Source of the DNA: Novosphingobium sp. SG919
GTDB lineage: Bacteria; Pseudomonadota; Alphaproteobacteria; Sphingomonadales; Sphingomonadaceae
Assembly (NCBI RefSeq): GCF_012932495.1
Contig: NZ_JABCNG010000007.1
Coordinates: 1 to 64,000 of the forward strand
DNA length: 64,000 nucleotides
Direction of reading: 5' to 3'
Shown: positions 1 through 8,500 of the stretch, piece after piece
Position numbering within the stretch: the first letter of the stretch is position 1
Layout of the letters: the number at the start of each line of letters is the position of its first letter
The notes under the pieces: model-generated
Told to the model about the DNA's origin: nothing
What the model saw: the letters and a program-made list of their open reading frames with translations, nothing else
Databases searched by the model: none
Made by a program: the position numbers and the translations under genes

Positions 1-1169
1 CCAGCCGACTCCCACGCCTCGCGAGCCACGCCCAGCATCGCGCTCTTGCCGGTGCCGGCATAGCCGATGACACTGCTGATCCCGCGTGCATCGGTGACAT
101 GCTCCAACGCGCCGCGCTGTTCAGGCGAGAGCACCATGCCGCGTTGCTCGGCGTGGGTGAGCGCGCGTTCCAGGTGACGGTCATTGACGCCGTGGTGGCG
201 CCGCGCGTCCAGCGAGATGGTCGCACGCTCCAACCGCTGTTCGGTCTCCAGCATCGAGCGCGAGGTGAAACGGTCCTCGCCGCGCCCGTCAGGTCCCAGA
301 CGGACAAGATCGGGCGAGCCTCGCACCGCCGCCAGCACGGCGTCGAACTGGTCCTTGCCCTCGCTGTGGCGGTGCACGAACGTGGCAAGGTCGCGGTTGG
401 TGAACGTGGCCTGCTGGTGGGTAATGGCATCGAGCGCGATGCCGGGATTTTCGAGGATCTTCTCGCCATTGCTTCTGGCAATGGCAAAATGTTCTTCCAG
501 CCGCTCGCGCGCCAGGCCTTCCTGCGCCATGCGCGCAGCGGCTGGGCCGATCTTGTTCTGAGGCTCCAGGTCAATGCCCTGGGCCTCCAAGCTGCGGTGA
601 TCGATCCGTGCATCGATATCGAGCTGGGCCAGCCGTTCATTGACGTGCTCGGCCCAGGCTTCGCGCCAGTGGGTCAGGAGCTCGGTTCTGTTCCACTCGC
701 GCACTTTGGCGCCGAAGCCATCCGCTCCAACTTCGCGCATCCCCAGCATGACATGGGCATGGGGCTTGGCGAGGCCGTCCGGTCCCACATCCCAGTGCAC
801 ATTGAGATCGGCCACCATGCCTCGGTCGACGAATTCCTTTTGCACAAAGTCCCGCGCCAGTGCGATGCCATCGGCCTGGGTCATTTCGCGCGGAATGGCG
901 AACTCGATCTCGCGGGCCAGTTGCGCGTCCTTGCGCACTTCGACAGCTTCGACCTCGTTCCACAGCTTCGCCCGGTCGCACCATTCCTCCGGCGCGCCTT
1001 CGGGCAGCATGACTTCGCTGTGCACGACACCGGTCTTGTTGGAGAAATCGTGGTGCCGATCGAGCCGCTGATCATAGAGCCGATCGGCGGAGCGATAGGC
1101 AGCGGCGGCCACGGCGCTCGAGCCGGCACCGCGCGAAATGACTTTGGCCGAGAAATGGTAGATCGCCAT
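1..1169 (-). CDS. traA: Conjugative relaxase/helicase TraA (MOBQ family), 3' part missing at window edge
   Basis: Nicks oriT, stays covalently bound to the transferred strand and unwinds it during conjugation. The gene starts at 1169 on the minus strand and runs off the left edge, so 389 N-terminal residues are visible. They begin MAIYHFSAKVISRG, as in MobA/TraA relaxases. Tyr25 sits in AAAAYRSA, the position of the catalytic tyrosine of RSF1010/R1162 MobA. Metal-binding histidines appear as H125 and the PHAH motif around 137-139. A Walker A motif (GYAGTGKS, about residues 366-373) opens a RecD-like helicase domain that continues outside the window. The divergent traC/traD genes and the oriT just upstream match the Ti-plasmid layout. 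Short ORFs on the opposite strand here are shadows. Family assignment is firm; total length is unknown. Confidence 0.93.
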   Translation of the reverse strand, partial: MAIYHFSAKVISRGAGSSAVAAAAYRSADRLYDQRLDRHHDFSNKTGVVHSEVMLPEGAPEEWCDRAKLWNEVEAVEVRKDAQLAREIEFAIPREMTQADGIALARDFVQKEFVDRGMVADLNVHWDVGPDGLAKPHAHVMLGMREVGADGFGAKVREWNRTELLTHWREAWAEHVNERLAQLDIDARIDHRSLEAQGIDLEPQNKIGPAAARMAQEGLARERLEEHFAIARSNGEKILENPGIALDAITHQQATFTNRDLATFVHRHSEGKDQFDAVLAAVRGSPDLVRLGPDGRGEDRFTSRSMLETEQRLERATISLDARRHHGVNDRHLERALTHAEQRGMVLSPEQRGALEHVTDARGISSVIGYAGTGKSAMLGVAREAWESA

Positions 1170-1194
1170 GGCGACGCACCAGATACGCCTAAAA

Positions 1195-1230
1195 GCGCAC
1201 GTCGGCACGACGTATAAGCGCGCCCTCAAA
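1195..1230 (+). other. oriT: Origin of transfer (oriT), MOBQ type
   Basis: A 6-bp inverted repeat ACGTCG-GCA-CGACGT (1199-1213) is followed directly by ATAAGCGCGCCCTC (1214-1227). From memory, the Ti-plasmid oriT has the same plan: an inverted repeat ending CGACGTATAA, then TTGCGCCCT. RSF1010 has a repeat followed by AAATGCGCCCT. The nick is expected inside the GCGCCCT core, by analogy next to 1222/1223. It lies 30 bp upstream of traA and before traC, the usual place. The comparison is from memory, not from an alignment. Confidence 0.8.
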
Positions 1231-1351
1231 AGATTTCATCATTCTCGGGACGGCAGAATCCCATGAGGTTTCAGGCAATTGGCATTGATCGTCAAGGCCG
1301 ATAACTGGAAGGCCTCGCGGCCCAACAGACCGCCGTCACAGGACACCAGAC

Positions 1352-1684
1352 ATGCGCAAGCCCCGCAACTATGACGAGGACCTCAAGGCCCTCACCGCCA
1401 AGGCCAAGCAACTCAAGGCACGCAAGCAGAGCCAGCTTGGCGAACTGGTTGAAGCAACCGGCGCCGATGCGCTGCCCATCGAAGAACTGGCCGGCGCGCT
1501 GCTCTCGATCGCTGCCATCACCGATCCAACGCGACGGGAGGCATGGCGCAAACGCGGCGCCGCCTTCTTTTCTGGCGAGCGGACCGAACAGGCTTCTGGC
1601 CAACACGCTGGCGACAACGCGCAACCAGCAGCGCCGCACGACCAGCGCGCGCCATCGCCTGGCGCTGCAACGGGCGCGGCATGA
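1352..1684 (+). CDS. traC: Conjugal transfer protein TraC
   Basis: Small accessory protein of Ti-type DNA transfer, encoded divergently from traA across oriT. The 110 residues start MRKPRNYDEDLKAL. A basic, probably coiled-coil stretch follows (about 10-35), then LGELVEATGADALPIEELAGALL, and EAWRKRGAAFF around 63-73. This pattern is typical of TraC proteins near Ti-type relaxases. The C-terminal 35 residues are low complexity (Gly, Ala, Pro, Gln). In such systems TraC is thought to help the relaxase at oriT. The coding frame of traD begins immediately downstream or overlaps the 3' end. The identification rests on sequence pattern plus context. Confidence 0.75.
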   Translation: MRKPRNYDEDLKALTAKAKQLKARKQSQLGELVEATGADALPIEELAGALLSIAAITDPTRREAWRKRGAAFFSGERTEQASGQHAGDNAQPAAPHDQRAPSPGAATGAA

Positions 1685-1700
1685 CACAAGAGCCTGGCAG

Positions 1701-1916
1701 GTGAAGCGCCGCGAGCGCACGCGACAGCTCATCGAACTGGGTGGGCTGATCGCCAAGGCTGGCATTGTCGAACTGACCGACGATGATCGCGCCGCTATCT
1801 TCGGGTTGCTGGTCGAGGCAGCGGCAAAGCTGCGTTCTGACGACACCGGCAATCAACTGGCGCTGTGGAAGCGGAGAGGTCAGCGGGCATTCGCCGATGC
1901 CGACGACACAGACTGA
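1701..1916 (+). CDS. traD: Conjugal transfer protein TraD (small TraD family)
   Basis: Second small accessory protein of the relaxosome locus. The conserved core reads VKRRERTRQLIELGG, then IAKAGIVELTDDDRAAIFGLL, and ends with ALWKRRGQRAFADADD, the pattern of the short TraD family encoded after TraC. The start is uncertain. GTG 1701 gives 71 residues, but family-like sequence (RHDTRAWQ) continues upstream in the same frame without a good start codon, so translation may begin within traC (for example the in-frame ATG near 1464). The frame differs from traC, so this is a separate gene. It is not the VirD4-like TraD of F plasmids. Confidence 0.7.
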   Translation: MKRRERTRQLIELGGLIAKAGIVELTDDDRAAIFGLLVEAAAKLRSDDTGNQLALWKRRGQRAFADADDTD

Positions 1917-1991
1917 GCAGCCGGCACCGCACGTCCACAACCCGTCGCCAGCGCATTGCCCGCTGCCAGCCACGTCGCCATAGGGACATGC

Positions 1992-2159
1992 ATGGACGAT
2001 AAGACCAAGACCCGCATTCTCGGCGTGATCGAGCGCGCACCGCAGTGGCTTCGCAACGATCTCGCCGCCAAGGATGCATCGGCCCGCGCCCGCGCAGAAG
2101 AGGCGCTTGCCGCGATGCTGGCCGATATGCTCGATGAGGGCAACGAGGCAGCCGGTTGA
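1992..2159 (+). CDS. Small conserved hypothetical protein, paralogue 1
   Basis: A 55-residue protein starting MDDKTKTRILGVIERAPQ and continuing with WLRNDLAAKDASARARAEEALAA. It resembles small sphingomonad proteins I recall as DUF6771-like; that label is tentative. A clear paralogue is encoded at 9639-9839 (shared pattern VIERAPQW-R-DL-AKD-RAEE-LAAM), so the two copies bracket the 2.2-9.4 kb cargo. An ATG four bases upstream (1988) leads to an immediate stop, which fixes the start at 1992. It probably belongs to the backbone of the element. Function unknown. Confidence 0.6.
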   Translation: MDDKTKTRILGVIERAPQWLRNDLAAKDASARARAEEALAAMLADMLDEGNEAAG

Positions 2160-2238
2160 GAGCTGGCGGCAATACCAAGGGAACTGGCAAAACTTCACGG
2201 CATGGCCATCTCGAAAGGCGCAATTCTAAGTGCGAGGG

Positions 2239-2880
2239 ATGATGAACACCGAAGGCCTTGATCCGCATCTGCTGCATGCTTGGCTCGCCGCGCGATCGCT
2301 GGCGCGCGGGTTGCCCATGCCGGTGCCCGAGCATGGCGGTTTTCGCGTCGATACCGGATCGGAAATGGAAACTGTCCGCTGGGTGTTTCCGCAGATGTGT
2401 GATGGGCTCAAGGACGTCGCACGCAGAATCCATCAGTTGCGCCAGTTCGTGAAGGTCTGCGACACGGCAGAGGCCTTGCGTGCCGCGCTGCCCGCGCACT
2501 GGACCGTCCATGCGCCCAGCTATGTGATGCGCGCTAATGGCACAATGCCACGCCGACAACTCGCGGACGGATACTCTATCGCGGTCGAGCAGTCTGGCCC
2601 CGTGACGTCGGTCCGCATTGTCACAGACACCGGCATCTTGGTAGCCAGCGGCTACGGAGCCGAGACGCTTGGTGTCTTCGTCTACGACCGAATTGTGACC
2701 GAGCCAGAGCATCGCCGCAAAGGCTTGGGTAATGTCCTCATGCAGACCCTGCACGAGGCTAGGCGCGATCCCCACAGTTTCGAACTGCTAGTCGCCACCG
2801 ACGATGGCCGGGCACTCTATCAAACGCTGGGATGGGAGAAGATCGCGTCCTACGCTAGCGCTTCGATTATAATGGCGTAA
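2239..2880 (+). CDS. GNAT-family N-acetyltransferase
   Basis: Predicted acetyl-CoA-dependent acetyltransferase of 213 residues. The GNAT core is C-terminal: VYDRIVTEPEHRRKGLGNVLM carries the acetyl-CoA motif A (RRKGLG), and ALYQTLGWEK near the end is the typical final strand. The N-terminal half, with MEKTVRWVFPQMCDG-like sequence, has no domain I recognise. Tandem ATGs occur at 2239 and 2242, with an in-frame GTG at 2230; I chose 2239. No partner gene of a toxin-antitoxin pair is adjacent, so a TacT-like toxin is possible but unsupported. Substrate unknown. It lies between the transfer genes and the nuclease cassette. Confidence 0.75.
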   Translation: MMNTEGLDPHLLHAWLAARSLARGLPMPVPEHGGFRVDTGSEMETVRWVFPQMCDGLKDVARRIHQLRQFVKVCDTAEALRAALPAHWTVHAPSYVMRANGTMPRRQLADGYSIAVEQSGPVTSVRIVTDTGILVASGYGAETLGVFVYDRIVTEPEHRRKGLGNVLMQTLHEARRDPHSFELLVATDDGRALYQTLGWEKIASYASASIIMA

Positions 2881-3246
2881 TCGCCGTCAGCCGGGGGCAA
2901 CTCACGACCAAAAATACGCCGTTCCAATCCAGCGCTAGGGATGTCGAATCATGCTGACAGCTGCCGGTCAGTATACGCAAAACGGCGTGTCGGCTGGCGC
3001 GCGTCCCATCTTCGATCGCTCAGCTAGTTCCGTGCTGATCCTGAAAACCACCGTTTGCGATCGAACCGCCTAGCAGCGTGGTGAGGGTCGATTATGACTT
3101 GCCCGCTTTAAAGAGATGGTCGCCGAAGTCGAACTTTCATTCATGCGATTTGCGGGCCGGTGTCATTTCCTCCGCTTGTTCGGAGCGACCGATGCGAGGA
3201 TTTCCTGTTCTTCGCACGCGGTCAAAAACGAGATACAATCGACCGG
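2881..3246. other. Intergenic stretch without a supported gene
   Basis: This interval of 366 bp separates the acetyltransferase from the nuclease cassette. Short ORFs here (for example one beginning at 3078) show no family pattern and no good ribosome binding site. Base composition falls towards AT from about 3100 onward, which marks the start of DNA that looks foreign even to the rest of the element. I see no terminator or repeat in it. Confidence 0.5.
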
Positions 3247-3972
3247 ATGACAGCACCAAAGCCGCCCGCAACCTTGCGCGCCCGATTTGAGGCCTTCGTG
3301 AAAACACTCGAAGGTTTCGAGGACATCGACACGCTCTTAAAAAGTCGGGATGTTCCGGGGAAAAAGCGCGCGGACTATCTGTTCCAAAATCGCTCGATCA
3401 TCGTTGAGCAAAAATCGCTGGAAATTGATCCGGCGGACAAGCCCCAAAAATTCGTGGAGCAACTCATTAAGGAGGGGAAGCTCATGTTTTGGGGGGCTCT
3501 CTCGACGGAGGCCATTTTTCGCAGAATGCCCAATGGCGATGACTTGCGGGAACAGCTTGCTCTCAAGATCGGAAAAGTCGTCAGCGACAATGTGGAATAC
3601 GCGGACAAACAGTTCCGCGACACACGGGAGATTTTCAATATCCCCGGGGCTGGCAGCATCCTTGTCATTCTCAACGAGGATGCGACGACGCTCTATCCCG
3701 ACATCGTTACCTATGCTCTGACAAACACCTTTCAAAAGAAAGTCGAGGATGAATATCGGTATCGCAACGCAGACGGCGTACTTCTGATTTCTGAGGCGCA
3801 CCCGGTAGAAACCCCAGGGTTCCAGAAATCATTCCCGATCCAACCGTATGTGGCTCCCGCCACAGAAAACAGCAGCGACGTGAGCGCGTTCATGAAAATG
3901 ATGGCGACCCGCTGGGCGCAATTCAATGGCGCCGCGTTCATCCGTGCACGGGCGGGAGCGTCGAAGTCGTGA
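3247..3972 (+). CDS. Putative PD-(D/E)XK-like nuclease, first gene of a two-gene cassette
   Basis: A 241-residue protein I cannot assign to a named family. Residues about 35-55 read KKRADYLFQNRSIIVEQKSLE. An Asp on one strand, then hydrophobic IIV leading into E-Q-K, looks like the D...(D/E)XK core of restriction-endonuclease-fold enzymes; this is my inference. The remainder is mixed alpha/beta with no membrane segment or signal peptide. ATG 3247 is chosen because the upstream extension to 3160 is not protein-like. Its stop overlaps the GTG start of the HNH gene (GTGA, 3969-3972), so the two are translationally coupled. GC is lower than in the neighbours, which suggests separate acquisition. 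It could instead be a non-catalytic partner. Confidence 0.6.
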   Translation: MTAPKPPATLRARFEAFVKTLEGFEDIDTLLKSRDVPGKKRADYLFQNRSIIVEQKSLEIDPADKPQKFVEQLIKEGKLMFWGALSTEAIFRRMPNGDDLREQLALKIGKVVSDNVEYADKQFRDTREIFNIPGAGSILVILNEDATTLYPDIVTYALTNTFQKKVEDEYRYRNADGVLLISEAHPVETPGFQKSFPIQPYVAPATENSSDVSAFMKMMATRWAQFNGAAFIRARAGASKS

Positions 3973-5183
3973 GATATCACACAAACCCATCTACGCTTTG
4001 CATATTCTGCGACAACGCGCTGACACGAGAAACCGCGCCTGAACATATTTTGCTGGATGCTTTCGGCGGCCGCATGACCACAAAACGGGCGATTTGTACG
4101 GTTTGCAATAACCGGTTCGGCGGCTCAATCGACAAGGCTTTTGCGGAGCAGGCCGCGCATTTACGTAACATGTTTCAGATGCCTTCCGGCTCGGGGAAGA
4201 GGCCGCCGGGAATACGTAATGTCGACGTCATTGGCGGCGAGAAACTCGAACTTTTGCCGGACGGAACGCCGCAGCAGCGTTCGAAACCCTTTAGGGTCAC
4301 CAAGAATGATAGCGGCTCGTTCGACATCGCCATTTCCGTTCGCTCGCTCGACGAAGTGGCTCGGTTTGTCCCCGACATCGCGGCGCAGACCAGCAAGTCG
4401 GTCGATGAGATCTGGAAAGTCCTCGAAGGTACCGAGGCGACTGTTATTTCGAGGCCGGCGGGTGTGCTGAATTTTCAGCTGAGTTTCGGCGGCACTGACC
4501 CGATGCGTTCCATCGTCAAATCCTGCCTTGTGCTGTTGGCAACAGGCGTGGGCTCCGACGCGCTCAAGGGCGAGCCGTTCGCGGCGGCGCGTGCGTTCGT
4601 GATGAATGGCGGCGATGAATTTAATCTTGCGCGCTGCGTGATTGATGGCCGACCGATGCCTCAGGATGTGGCAGAGGCTCTCGCGGCGGACTTCGGGCCC
4701 ATCTTCAATCTCATCGTGGTGAAGAGCGACAATAGCGGCCGGATGGTTGGCTATTTCGTTCTGTACAACCTCTATGGTTGGGAAGTTTGCCTCGCTGAAT
4801 GCGGTGCGCCGCTCGATGTCAACTTCGCCCTGGCGTCCAATCCGTTGGCGCCACAAAGTTGGAGTGCGAACCCCGCTGCGGCGTTGGCACTCGATTTTGA
4901 ATGGTTGGCCGCCGCCAATGACGAAGGGATCGAAGAAGAGGCCCTTCGACGGATTTCGGCGGCAATGAAACATCAGTTTCCTGTCGCGCAGGCTCGGGCG
5001 CGGAAACGAGAGACGGGACGCATCGTTCATGAGGTGCTCTCCCGCCACGCCGTTGATGGGTTCATTCCTGACGAGACCGATGCCAAATTCCGTTTTTCAA
5101 GCGAACTGGCTCACCGAATGGCCCATTTCCTCTTGGGAATACCACTGGAGGAAAACGTTAAAGTGCAGCGCCCTGACGGATAG
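3969..5183 (+). CDS. HNH endonuclease (HNH_5-like) with large uncharacterised C-terminal region
   Basis: A 404-residue protein whose first 55 residues form a zinc-bound HNH fold: C11-x-x-C14, then E25-H26, a glycine pair at 33-34, and C43-x-x-C46-N-N-x-F-G. This is the HNH_5 pattern (CxxC...EHI...GG...CxxCN). The remaining 350 residues match nothing I know and may recognise DNA or sense infection. Start is GTG 3969 inside the stop of the preceding gene, so both products are probably made together. A plain restriction enzyme is less likely because no methyltransferase is nearby. I infer a phage- or plasmid-targeting nuclease pair; only the HNH fold is seen directly. Confidence 0.75.
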   Translation: MRYHTNPSTLCIFCDNALTRETAPEHILLDAFGGRMTTKRAICTVCNNRFGGSIDKAFAEQAAHLRNMFQMPSGSGKRPPGIRNVDVIGGEKLELLPDGTPQQRSKPFRVTKNDSGSFDIAISVRSLDEVARFVPDIAAQTSKSVDEIWKVLEGTEATVISRPAGVLNFQLSFGGTDPMRSIVKSCLVLLATGVGSDALKGEPFAAARAFVMNGGDEFNLARCVIDGRPMPQDVAEALAADFGPIFNLIVVKSDNSGRMVGYFVLYNLYGWEVCLAECGAPLDVNFALASNPLAPQSWSANPAAALALDFEWLAAANDEGIEEEALRRISAAMKHQFPVAQARARKRETGRIVHEVLSRHAVDGFIPDETDAKFRFSSELAHRMAHFLLGIPLEENVKVQRPDG

Positions 5184-5407
5184 CTTGACTCAACCTGCTG
5201 TTCGGCGGATCGCGCTCATATTACTGCTTCATCCCGCGCGCTTGCGGCAGCAGGCGACCTACTCAAAACATTCCGCGCTATTGATGTGAGCGGCGGCTCT
5301 TGCTGAAACCCGCCATTCTCGCCAACAAGCCGGTTGGCTTTGCGCCTCAGTATCGGTCATTCAAAGCGCCAGCTGCCCGACCTAAAAGCCGTCATCCATT
5401 CATCTGA

Positions 5408-5554
5408 ATGGCGATCTACACGATGGATGAAAACCTGTATAGCCGGTTGGAGCGGTGCCTCAAAGAAATCGAACATTTGTTGGGTTACGCCGAAGCGGCA
5501 GGGACACGCGGTAATGTCGGTTGTTTGCTCGAAACGATGTCCGACCTCGCTTAA
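5408..5554 (+). CDS. Small ORF (48 codons) between HNH and SIR2 genes
   Basis: Begins MAIYTMDENLYSRLERC and ends ETMSDLA. The composition (Glu, Leu, Lys, Arg in an amphipathic pattern over residues 6-32) fits one helical hairpin and looks like real protein. No recognisable ribosome binding site precedes it, and I know no family for it. It ends 40 bp before the SIR2 start codon and could be a regulator or antitoxin-like partner of either neighbour. The remaining sequence 5184-5407 shows no other gene. Confidence 0.4.
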   Translation: MAIYTMDENLYSRLERCLKEIEHLLGYAEAAGTRGNVGCLLETMSDLA

Positions 5555-5594
5555 AGAGGATGGACGGCACTTGGTTCTGAGCCGTAATGACTAG

Positions 5595-8500
5595 ATGCAG
5601 TTCATTCCCAACGGACCCTCGATCCCCGACGAGTTGCTTGTTGCCCGTGATGCGGGTGACGTCATCTTCTTTTGCGGCGCGGGCGTCTCCCAGCATGAGG
5701 CGGGCCTCCCCAATTTCGAAAGGCTCGGCCGCAACGTCATCGATATCCTCGGCGCCGCCGTGGACAGCCCGGCGCGCTCGCTTCTCACCAAGGCACTGGA
5801 GATGGGACGCATGGCCGGCGTCGGCGGGCTGCTCGCGACCGACCGCGTCTTCGGGCTGCTCGAGCGCGAGTTCGAGGTCGCCGATGTGCGCTCAGCGGTC
5901 GCCGAGGCCATTACGCCCAAGGCGGGCGCGGGACTTAGCGCCCACCGCACCCTCCTAACCCTCGCGACGTCACGGGCCGGCGTCACCCGATTGGTCACCA
6001 CCAATTTCGATCTGCTTTTCGAGGCCTGCGACCCGAGCCTCGCCTGCTCGGGCCCGCCGCGTTTACCCGATCCTCGGAGCGACCAAGACTTTCGCGGTAT
6101 CGTGCACCTCCATGGCCGCGTCACCCCTGATTATCGCCGGCCGGCCGATGAGGAATTCGTCGTCTCAAGCGCCGATTTCGGACGGGCCTATCTGTCCGAC
6201 GGCTGGGCGACCCGCTTTATCCAGTCGCTCCTTTCTCGCTTTCAGATCGTGTTCGTCGGCTACACTGCGGAAGACCCGCCGGTCCAATATCTGCTGGAAG
6301 CGCTAAACCTGCAGCCAGGCACCCGTAAGCGCCTCTACGCCTTCCAGGATGGCGAAAGCGAAGCCGCCAAGGCCCTATGGGAGCACAAGGGCGTCCAGGC
6401 GATCCCCTTCGACAGCAGCAAGGGCTTTGAGCCGCTCTGGGATACGCTGGCAGCATGGGCCGACCGTGCCAGCAATATCGAAGGTTGGTATGACGAACTA
6501 CTCGCCCATGCGCTGGCCGGACCGATGGCGCTCGATCCGCATACACGCGCTCAGGTCGCCGAGATTATGTCGACCAGCGAGGGCGCGCGGCGGTTCGCGA
6601 CCGCCGAGACGACGCTTGATGCGCGCTGGCTTCTCGTGTTCGACCCGGCGCACCGCTTTGCGAGCCCCGACCATATCGAGCCGCACCTCGACGAAACGCC
6701 CAAATTCGATCCGTTCAGCGCCCTCGGCCTTGCGACAGATCCCGTGCCCGATCCGGACACCGCCGACGACTATATGCGCAATCGCAAAGTGCCGAGCGAC
6801 GCGCTCGACATCTTCGCGGTTAGCCGCAGCGATGTCGATGACACGGCGGGAGCACTTGCCGGACTGCGCGGCAGTGCGGCCCTCGAACTAGCCGCGCTGC
6901 CGCCGCGCCTTAAAAGTCTGGGCATCTGGCTGCAACGTATCGCGCACCAGCCTATCACTCTTTGGTGGGCTGGGCACCAGGGCGCGCTTCACCCCGACGT
7001 CATGCACAGCATCGAATCCTGGCTTCGGCAGGAACCGAACCGATTTCCCGAGCATATCCGCCGGCAATGGCGGTGGTTCTTCGCCGCCCGGTCAGACGTA
7101 CGGCCCGATCCAGACCGGGTTCGCTACGATCTCGAGGCGCGAAGCCAGCAAGAGGGATGGTCGCCATCCATCGTCCGCACCTATGTCGATCTCTTCAAGC
7201 CGCAGATCACCGCGTCCAAGGCCTATGGCGTTCGCCACCCACTCTATTGGGAAGAGGAGGCGCCGGAGAAGCTGGTTCATCTTGATGTCGAGTATCCGCG
7301 TCCGCACGCGCCTCTACAGATACCCGACGAGCATCTGGCCTATGCGATCTCGATTCTGCGCGGGCATCTCGAACTGGCGGTTTCGCTGGAGCAAGAACTG
7401 ACGGGCAACGACTATCTGCATTTCGAACATACCCGGCCGGACGATGGAGGCCTCGCACTTGGGATCGGCGAATTTGGCATTCGCGGGCCGATTGCGATGT
7501 TCATCGAATGGATGGGGCGGTTGCAGGCGCTCAACCCGGTGGGGGCGCGCGCCGAGTTTCAGCGATGGTCGACCGATGACCCCTACGTCTTTGCCCGCTT
7601 GCGCATCTGGGCAGTGGCTAACCGGATCATCAATCCCGACGAGGGTGCGTCGGCCCTGCTATCCCTGTCGGACGTGTTGTTCTGGTCGAGCCATCACCAG
7701 CGCGACCTTCTTTACGCGATCCGCGACCTCTGGCCTGACCTGTCCGCGGCGTCGCGCACGGCCATTGAGCAGCGGCTGCTCACGACGACATACCCGTGGA
7801 CCAGTGAGGTGCGGGGCGGGCCGGACCGCGCAACAGCCCATTATCGGTTGAGCCGGCTGCACTGGCTTGTCTCTCAGGGCGTGACGTTCGGCTTCGATGT
7901 CGATGCTGAGCAGGCTAGGCTGCGGGCGTTCGATCCGGATTGGATGCCGGTCATTGGCGATCACGCCGCAGATTCCCACGCGCCGGAAGTCTATTCGATC
8001 GAAACCGACACCACACCTGATGCTATCCTCGAAACTCCGATCCCCGATATCCTGGCCGCCGCCCGGGAAGCGGGAGGCCGCGCCGACTTCTTCTCTCATA
8101 TCGAGCGGGACCCGTTTCGTGGTCTGGCCGACGCGCGGCCGCTCCGCGCTCTGGCTGCTTTGAACCATGTCGCGCGCTCGGGTGAGGCACCGCTTCACTC
8201 GTGGTCTGCGTTTCTCTACGCCGAAACGCGCCTAAAGGATTCGGTGCGGATGATCGCGCTGATCGCCGGTCGCTTGCGGCAGCTGCCGCCAGCGTTGCTG
8301 CTCGGCATTGCGTATCCGGTATCGGACTGGATGCAGCGCATCGGACACAGGTTCTACGGCGATGCCGCTGCTGTACTCCCGGCGTTATGGGACACGGTAG
8401 TTAGCGCACTCGCAATCTTCGGCGAAACCCGCCCGCATCCTCCCGATCAGAGCTGGGCCGACGATGCGCTGAAAGCACCGGTCGGCCGGCTCGCTCGGCT

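Noticed and set aside
99-1217. Plus-strand ORF of 372 residues at the left edge
   Set aside because: It is antisense to traA, whose minus-strand frame has relaxase motifs and a Walker A site.
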